Assembly: GCA_013339895.1 (NCBI GenBank)
Contig: JABACO010000012.1
Span: 9,254,277 to 9,318,276, forward strand
Source of the DNA: Ephydatia muelleri
Taxonomy: Eukaryota; Porifera; Demospongiae; Spongillida; Spongillidae
Direction: 5' to 3'
Length of the DNA stretch: 64,000 nucleotides
The position numbers were made by a program, and so were the translations under genes. Every line of letters starts with the position of its first letter. Position 1 is the first letter of the stretch. This document shows positions 57,601-64,000 of this stretch, piece after piece. Below the pieces are notes generated by a model. The model was not told the origin of the DNA. It worked only from the letters and a program-made list of their open reading frames with translations, and made no database searches.

Positions 57601-60423
57601 GTGTGAGGGTGAGTGCATGTGTGAGGGTGAGTGCATGTGTGAGGGCGTGAGGGTGAGTGCATGTGTGAGGGTGAGTGCATGTGTGAGTACATATGTGAGG
57701 GTGAGTGCATGTGTGAGGGTGAGTGCATGTGTGAGGGTGAGTGCATGTGTGAGGGTGAGTACATGTGTGAGGGTGAGTGCATGTGTGAGGGTGAGTACAT
57801 GTGTGAGGGTGAGTGCATGCGTGAGTGCATGTGTGAGGGTGAGTGCATGTGTGATGGTGTGGGCAGATTTCATGTGGCCTTTGACACATATATACATGTT
57901 CACACATGCACACACACACATGCACACACATGCACACACATGCACACACACACATGCACACACATGCACACACATGCACACACATACACATGACCACACA
58001 TACACATGACCACACATACACATGACCACACATATGTGCATAAAACCACTCACGTATCGTGCGACACCATCACACAGTACCTCTTCCCCAGTGCGGCTGA
58101 CACGAAGGCAGGAGGTCTCGAGAAGGGGGAGGAGGCACAGTGGGTAAGGTCAGCTCCAGAGGGATCCTTCACGTCCAGACTGGTGAAGGCTCTCTGCATG
58201 ATCAACTATCGGTTTGGTGAGTGAACCAATGGCAGCTGGTTTGGTGAGTGAACCAATGGCAGCTGGTCTGGTGGGTGAACCAATGGTAGCTGGTTTGGTG
58301 AGTGAACCAATGGTAGCTGGTTTGGTGAGTGAACCAATGGTAGCTGGTTTGGTGAGTGAACCAATGGTAGCTGGTTTGGTGAGTGAACCAATGGCAGCTG
58401 GTTTGGTGAGTGAACCAATGGTAGCTGGTTTGGTGAGTGAACCAATGGTAGCTGGTTTGGTGAGTGAACCAATGGCAGCTGGTCTGGTGGGTGAACCAAT
58501 GGCAGCTGGTTTGGTGGGTGGCCTTTGGGTTGATCTGGTAGGTGTTGCTTGGTGCCTTCCCTTGGAAGGTGTCCTCTATGTTATGGCTATCTCCTGTGAT
58601 GGGTTCCTACTAGTGTCACTTATGATTAGTACCCTTGTTTAGCCCCTCCCCTGCAATCACATTGGTCGACCCTTGTTTAACCCCTCTCCTGCAATATTCA
58701 TTGGTGCCCTTGCTTAGCCCCTCCCCTGCAATCTCATTTGTGCCTTACCCCCTCCCCCCCCTCAGGGATTGAGGCATTCTCTAAGGTTTGGAAGATGGTG
58801 CTATCCAAACTACGACTGAGCTGGGAGAAGGGCAACCTACTGAGTTAGTAAGTGGACCAGCATGGCAGCTGACTATGTGGCGGATGCAGCGACCATGTTC
58901 CCCTCCCTCCTATGCAGTCTCGGCACAGGAGCCCCTGACATGGGTAGTTCACTTTTCCACCAGAAACTGGAGATGCTGAATTGTTGCATTCACCACAAGA
59001 TTACCAGAAAGAACTCGAACATCACCACCACCACCACCACCACCACCCCTAACCCCACTTCCACCACAGCCACCAATGTAACAAAGGCAGTGACATCATC
59101 AGTCTCCCTCGCGTCGGTCCGCAAGTGTTCAATGGCTGACAGCGGTGAGAGTGATGAGGAGTTCTATGAAGCGTTGGAGAGCCAAGACAGTGACACCAAA
59201 GCCACTCCTTCACAGACCCAGGGCTCGGAGCAGGATGGGGGAGGAGCCTGCATGGAGCCACACCCCTTTTCATTGCCAGCAAATACAAGTAAGTCGATGA
59301 ATGAGTTGGAGGTGGAGGTGATGGTGGGAGGAGAGTAATCCTCTCTTTGTTGTCTTACAACGAAGAGGAGACAACTGACGGGCAGAGGTCTGGGGCCTTG
59401 AAGCCTTGTGGAGACTTGTTACTGCTTGTAACTGGAGAGCCACTGTACATCCCCGTCACACAGGTACAGCACCATCACACAAGTAGAGGCACATTTCCCT
59501 CACACAGGCACATCCCCCTCACATGCACATCCCCTTACACCCTCGTTTAATGGCTTCAAAAACATACTTCAGCGTGATTTTGGCTATTGATGGATTTGGT
59601 CAATTTGGTGGGTTTGAAGAACACTCCTATTCACTCAAAACATTAAGTTTCACTTTCTACTGTGTCCACTAGTTTTATTAGCAATGATCATGTCCTTACG
59701 ACATATGCATAACACCTATGCATAACACCGTGATTGTGCTGGTGTGTAAGAGGCGGGGTTTAGGAATGGAGGAGTGTTACCATAGGAACAAAGAAGTTTT
59801 TGCTACATCAGTTTCTGTAATTAACCTTCAGTCATCCCCTTTCCCATTTTCGTGCCATTTTGTTTTGGTGTTCTATCTCCTCCTCCCCAGGAGCACGCTC
59901 CCATGACAGAGGACATGATGTGGGAGCAGCAGGGTGTGCTGGCCAAGCTGGGGACCTCTGAAGAGGCCGCCAGAGTGAGGGCCAAGATGCAGAGCCTTTC
60001 CCTCGTCTCCGACATGCAGGCCTTCAAGGTTTGGTCACATGGCTGTCGTGTGCTGTGTGCCCGCTTCTCTTGATGGCTGTCGTGTGCTGTTGTGCTTGCT
60101 TCTCTTGATGGCTGTTGTGCTCGCTTCTCTTGATGGCTGTTGTGTGCTGTTGTGCTTGCTTCTCTTGATGGCTGTTGTGTGCTGTTGTGCTCGCTTCTCT
60201 TGATGGCTGTTGTGTGCTGTTGTGCTTGCTTCTCTTGATGGCTGTTGTGCTCGCTTCTCTTGATGGCTGTTGTGTGCTGTTGTGCTCGCTTCTCTTGATG
60301 GCTGTTGTGTGCTGTTGTGCTTGCCCTCTTGATGACTGTCAAATGACACACACACATACTCTCACACACATACACATGTGCACGTACATATACACACACC
60401 TGCTTACACACTTATGCACACAT

Positions 60424-60454
<31 letters not shown>

Positions 60455-62200
60455 GGCTGCAAACCCTGGGTGTCTTTTAGAGGATTTTGTGAGGTGGTAC
60501 TCACCACGGGACTGGGAGGAGGGGGAGGAGGAGGAGGAGGAGGAGAAGGAGAGAAAGAGGGAGGAAGAAGGTGCCAAGAGTTCCACTGGATCGTTGCCTG
60601 GGAGCTCTAAGCAGCTGGTTCAACAGAACGACCAGCTGGCATCTTCGGTCATGTCTGAGAGACTAGGAGACTGGGGAGACGAGGGGGAGGATTGGGACAT
60701 GATCCTGGGGAACAACCAAGCAGGAGCCAAGGCCGAGACATTCACAGCGAGTGAGGCCAAAGTGGAGGAGCCAGCGACCTCGAAGGATGGGCCCAGCTCA
60801 CCCAGAAAGAGGGTAAGTACTTGTTAGTACCCTCCTCTTCCCCCACCATAATGATGAAGGTTACATGTCCCCATTTCTTACATATGCAAAAGATCACATG
60901 TCCTGCCCCTCCCACGTGCCCTCCCCTCACCCTTGTCACATGCCCCTCCCTCTCATCACATGTCCCACCCCTCCCACGTGCCCTCCCCTCACCCTTGTCA
61001 CATGCCCCTCCCTCTCATCACATGTCCCGCCCCTCCCATGTGCCCTCCCCTCACCCTCGTCACATGCCCCTCCCTCTCATCACATGTCCCGCCCCCCATG
61101 TGCCCTCCCCTCACCCTCGTCACATGCCCCTCCCTCTCATCACATGTCCCACCCCTCCCACATGCCCTCCCCTCACCCTCGTCACATGCCCCTCCCTCTC
61201 ATCACATGTCCCGCCCCCCATGTGCCCTCCCCTCACCCTCGTCACGTGCCCCTCCCTCTCATCACATGTCCCACCCCTCCCACATGCCCTCCCCTCACCC
61301 TCGTCACATGCCCCTCCCCTCTCATCACATGCCCCGCCCCCTCCTTCAGTACACTAAAGGTCGGCTGAGTCGTCGCATGCAACAGACGGACAATATCTGG
61401 ATAGAGTCTTGGCAGTTGGCCACGCCCCTTCCTGCCTACAAACAGAAGAGGCTGTTTGATGATACGAGAGAAGCAGAGAAAGTGTTGCACTATTTTGAGA
61501 AGTTCCACCCGAGTGAGCTAGCATTGGCAACACTCCCAATCCTCCTGGATCACTCCATCAGATGTCTGCGGGCAAAAACTAGGTGAGAAAGAGGGAGGGG
61601 AGGGAGGGAGGAGAGAAGAGGGAGGGAGAAGAGGGAAGGGGAGGAGAGGGAGGGAGGAGAGGGAGGGAGGAGAGGGAGGGAGGAGAGGGAGGGAGGAGAG
61701 GGAGGGAGGAGAGGGAGGGAGCATTGTAGCATCGTCTTTGCAGTTCTGGTGGTCATTACCTCATTATACAGTACTAATGGGCATTACCTCATGCAGTACT
61801 GATGGGCATTACCTCATTATGCAGTACTGATGGGCATTACCTCATTATGCAGTACTAATGGGCATTACCTCATGCAGTACTGATGGGCATTACCTCATTA
61901 TGCAGTACTATTGGGCATTACCTCATTATGCAGTACTAATGGGCATTACCTCATTATGCAGTACTAATGGGCATTACCTCATTATGCAGTACTGGTGGGC
62001 ATTACGCAGTTCTGGTGGGCATTACCTCAATTATACTTGTATGCATTTTAGACATGGCTTTGTTTGAACCTCTCTATGATGGTTAATACAAAATCCAAAT
62101 GATAAAATACCTGATAATTAGCACTGAACATGCCTAGGGAATTCTGGGCCAAATGAAGTACATTAAACATTCCTTTTATTGTATGTTTTGAATGTGTGTG

Positions 62201-62235
<35 letters not shown>

Positions 62236-62313
62236 ATGTGTGTGTGTATGTGTGTGTGTGTGTGTGTTTGTGTGTGTGTGTGCATGTGTGTGTGTGTGTC
62301 TGTGTGTGTGTGT

Positions 62314-62381
<68 letters not shown>

Positions 62382-63384
62382 CAGACCAACATCCTTTGAC
62401 CGGGGTGATCAGCCACCTCCAAGATGTCAACACTCTTCTCTCTACCATACACCACCCCTCTGTTGAGGCAATACCAAAGTTCCAGGTCTGGTCCCTGTAG
62501 GGTTTTGTATCGGAGTAGCGTGAACTTAGCATTTGCTTTTTAACCCTGAGGGGGGGCTGTATCTAATTTGCTCCCACCCTGGGGAGGAGGATGTGGGAGT
62601 TGTATCTGCGGAACACAGAATTTAGTATCTGTCCCCCCTCCCCCAACTCCCTCCTTCCCTCTGCCACAGGAGTGTGCATCCCTCCTCTCCCAAGCTGAGC
62701 TCTTGCTAGCAGCTGAGCACTCCCTGCGCATCAAGCTGCAGAGGGGTCTGGAGTTAATGTCCTGTGATGCAGGGGGCAAGGAAGGATCAGGAGTGGGGAC
62801 AGAAGTAGCAAGAGACCCCCTGGAGAGGGAGAGGAAGGAGGTGAATATGGGTGTGGGGGTACTGGTGGAGAGCCCTGAGCTGACCGTCAAGGACCCCGCC
62901 CACTCCGCAATGGGACGAGCCCTTCAGGGACTGATGATGACACAGGTGGAAGAAGGGGTGAGGATGGGGGTGTGGTTATCACCTGATGGGGTGTGGTTAA
63001 TCACCTGATGGGGTGTTTTCCACATGTCTGAATCAGATGTACTACCAAAATAGCTATACCAGAATCTATTTCCGATCATTGTAAATTATACACTCCTCAC
63101 ACCCTTAATTACCTCCTTTTGGTAGTGCATCTGATTCCGACACCATGTCAAACACAGGCTGAGTGCTTAGAAGAGGTTTGGATATTGTCATAACAAGACA
63201 ACTCTTTCTGGCACAGGTCGTCAATACTTTCCCTCCCGAAACAGGGAGGGAGTTCATTCTACGTTCTGTCTTGCCTTCCCCTGGCGTGACCTCATGCCCG
63301 TGTCCCCAGAGGATGTTCTGTGTGCTCACAAAGGACCAGTTCAGACTCGCAGGAGCGTTTTCAAATGACATTACATCATCATGA
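53664..63384 (+). CDS. RAB3GAP1: RAB3GAP1, Rab3 GAP catalytic subunit
   Basis: Twenty-one exons: 53664-53743, 53800-53866, 54024-54108, 54215-54302, 54612-54731, 54790-54955, 55371-55470, 55937-56009, 56589-56657, 56730-56803, 57281-57546, 58078-58216, 58766-58847, 58918-59288, 59366-59463, 59891-60028, 60456-60812, 61350-61582, 62385-62485, 62670-62957 and 63217-63384; about 1054 residues (human 981). Family wording throughout: HQWGLASS, NTGCETPVFVQVQQNWRQMY, YSHLSGLLDVFKDRL, KLEMLNCC, GEPLYIPVTQ, VLAKLGTSEEAARVRAKMQS, LLEDFVRWYSPRDW, KRLFDDTREAEKVLHY and the end CVLTKDQFRLAGAFSND. With RAB3GAP2 it inactivates Rab3 and activates Rab18 at ER and vesicle membranes. All joints agree in phase except 61582/62385, off by one base, where a small exon may be missed. 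Exon 14 has a Thr run; exon 17 an acidic Glu run. Confidence 0.93.
53939..53965. repeat. Poly(C) tract, 27 bp
   Basis: In RAB3GAP1 intron 2, about 60 bp before the acceptor of exon 3, where it may act as a polypyrimidine tract. Confidence 0.93.
54530..54604. repeat. (AC)n microsatellite in RAB3GAP1 intron 4
   Basis: A pure AC array reaching to within 8 bp of the acceptor of exon 5. Confidence 0.93.
55471..55860. repeat. G-rich minisatellite beginning at the donor of RAB3GAP1 exon 7
   Basis: About ten units of 30-36 bp with core TTCTAGGTGAGGGAGGGGAG. Exon 7 ends TTTAG before GTAAGGGAGGG, so each unit repeats a TAG/GTGAGG donor-like junction. Confidence 0.9.
55983..56560. repeat. 37-bp minisatellite made from the exon 8 donor junction of RAB3GAP1
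   Basis: The coding end of exon 8 (GGGAGCCTTGTCTGACCCTG) and the first intron bases GTGAGTGG form a 37-bp unit repeated about fifteen times, from the true junction at 56009/56010 to about 56524. The period is exact. Every unit contains CAGTGAGTGG, a consensus donor. Confidence 0.95.
56935..57250. repeat. 35-bp minisatellite in RAB3GAP1 intron 10
   Basis: About eight degenerate units with core CCCTGACTATCCCCTTGACC, ending about 30 bp before the acceptor of exon 11. Confidence 0.85.
57547..57865. repeat. 18-bp minisatellite beginning at the donor of RAB3GAP1 exon 11
   Basis: The donor GTGAGTGCATGTGTGAGG is itself the repeat unit, present about 16 times with minor variants (GTGAGTACAT). Exon 11 ends at 57546. 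Confidence 0.93.
58211..58525. repeat. 27-bp minisatellite made from the exon 12 donor junction of RAB3GAP1
   Basis: About eleven units of GGTTTGGTGAGTGAACCAAT plus seven bases. The first unit spans the true exon 12 end (TTTG at 58216) and donor GTGAGT. Two units have GTGGGT instead. Confidence 0.94.
60040..60335. repeat. 22-36 bp minisatellite in RAB3GAP1 intron 16
   Basis: About nine units with core CTTCTCTTGATGGCTGTTGT, beginning a few bases after the donor at 60029. Confidence 0.9.
60895..61340. repeat. 60-bp minisatellite before the acceptor of RAB3GAP1 exon 18
   Basis: About seven units of roughly 60 bp with core CCCTCCCCTCACCCTCGTCA. The last unit runs into the polypyrimidine tract of the acceptor at 61349. 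Confidence 0.9.
61583..62035. repeat. GGGAGG tract and 28-32 bp minisatellite in RAB3GAP1 intron 18
   Basis: A purine array follows the donor GTGAGA at once (61583-61720). Then come about nine units with core GGGCATTACCTCATTATGCA (61750-62030). Confidence 0.9.
62190..62381. repeat. (GT)n microsatellite before RAB3GAP1 exon 19
   Basis: An interrupted GT array that reaches the TTTCAG acceptor of exon 19. Confidence 0.93.
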
Positions 63385-63711
63385 TGACATTGGGGGCATT
63401 TTTTTTTTTGAATGACATTACATCATCATGACATTGGGACATTTTATGATGTTACAACACAATGTATTATTCCATCAGAAAGATGAATATGGGGTTTGGT
63501 TTACTATTTACTAATACCAGTTAACTTCTACAGCACACCTGTTGATTTACTCAGCGCACACAATTCATCATATCAAATGTTACCCCGCTTATGATTAGAA
63601 TAACAAAACAACCTTTCAAAAGTGCATCTAAACAAATCCAGTTAAGCTTTACACTACAGCCCAAAATGTCCTCGCAAATTTAAATTTAAAAAAGAAAAAA
63701 AAAATTTCTCT
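63385..63711. other. Convergent 3' region of RAB3GAP1 and the aminopeptidase gene
   Basis: AT-rich, with no gene. It holds a short direct repeat, ATGACATTACATCATCATGA, at about 63365 and 63412, which overlaps the RAB3GAP1 stop. The 3' ends of both genes lie here. Confidence 0.5.
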
Positions 63712-63891
63712 TCAGAGCGAGCTGAGCCACTCCTTGACAAGGGGAACATCTCGTTTGAGCCACTTGGCATATATCCTGATCGACTCGCAGTTTTGTTTGA
63801 CTGCACGCTCTGCCACAGGGCAGGGGTTGGCCTTGAAGAACTGCTCAATCTCAGTGGCCTTCTCCTCAGTCACAAAGTAAGACGTGGCAAT
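63712..63891 (-). CDS. NPEPPS: M1 aminopeptidase, last exon only (NPEPPS-like)
   Basis: A terminal exon of 59 codons plus stop. It begins after TAG at 63892-63894 and reads ATSYFVTEEKATEIEQFF, then CPVAERAVKQNCESIR and YAKWLKRDVPLVKEWL before the stop. This matches the end of the ERAP1_C-type helical domain of puromycin-sensitive aminopeptidase (there AERTIQQCCENI and AAWLKRD). Such enzymes are cytosolic zinc peptidases that trim short peptides. The catalytic HEXXH part lies outside the window to the right. Glutamyl aminopeptidase and other M1 relatives remain possible. Confidence 0.8.
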   Translation of the reverse strand: MATSYFVTEEKATEIEQFFKANPCPVAERAVKQNCESIRIYAKWLKRDVPLVKEWLSSL

Positions 63892-64000
63892 CTACAGAGG
63901 GGTGTGGCAGTTGTGTGTGAAAAAAAAAGAAAAAAAAAAGAAGTCACCAGCCGCCTGTGGCAACACAACGGCGCACAGCACAGCTGCAACTTACACCAAC

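Overview
This window is a gene-dense stretch of animal nuclear DNA. The genes are split by many short GT-AG introns with clean codon phases. The products (RMDN, SPATS2-like, two MPP-type MAGUKs, a WAC-like WW protein, a GT47 exostosin-type enzyme, ZC3H15, RAB3GAP1 and an NPEPPS-type aminopeptidase) are metazoan. The introns are swollen with micro- and minisatellites and with long poly(G)/poly(C) runs. A sponge or another early-branching marine invertebrate fits best. That is an inference from gene style and from the kind of retroelement present, not a demonstrated placement.

Layout: 0.4-5.6 kb holds decayed mobile DNA (a RAG1-like RING remnant, then a non-LTR retroelement with reverse transcriptase and a nuclease-like tail). 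Between 5.9 and 13.1 kb a segment is duplicated in tandem. Each copy carries a complete seven-exon RMDN-type gene on the minus strand behind the same 30-bp minisatellite, and each copy has acquired a different MITE. A SPATS2-like gene (13.7-19.4 kb, plus) ends in a long tail made of four different coding repeats. A LINE fragment (19.7-20.6 kb) separates it from a head-to-head pair of MAGUK paralogs: 21.3-28.1 kb minus, with several frame problems, and 29.3-32.9 kb plus, intact. A WAC-like gene (33.3-about 40.6 kb, minus), a GT47 glycosyltransferase (41.2-46.2 kb, plus) and an intronless gene of unknown function (46.2-47.4 kb, minus) follow. ZC3H15 (47.9-53.5 kb, minus) and RAB3GAP1 (53.7-63.4 kb, plus) have start codons only 115 bp apart, so they probably share a promoter region. 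The window ends in the last exon of an M1 aminopeptidase (minus).

The genes are mostly unrelated housekeeping or cell-biology genes (microtubule dynamics, cell-polarity scaffolds, chromatin/transcription adaptor, Golgi glycosylation, translation-associated zinc finger, Rab regulation), so no pathway or operon is implied. The most unusual structural theme is that many intronic minisatellites start at, or end on, a splice site and repeat the splice signal itself, giving rows of decoy 5' or 3' splice sites. It is clearest in RAB3GAP1, with two 3'-end examples in the GT47 and WAC-like genes. Exon boundaries were assigned by eye from splice dinucleotides, phase and family similarity; no alignment was run.
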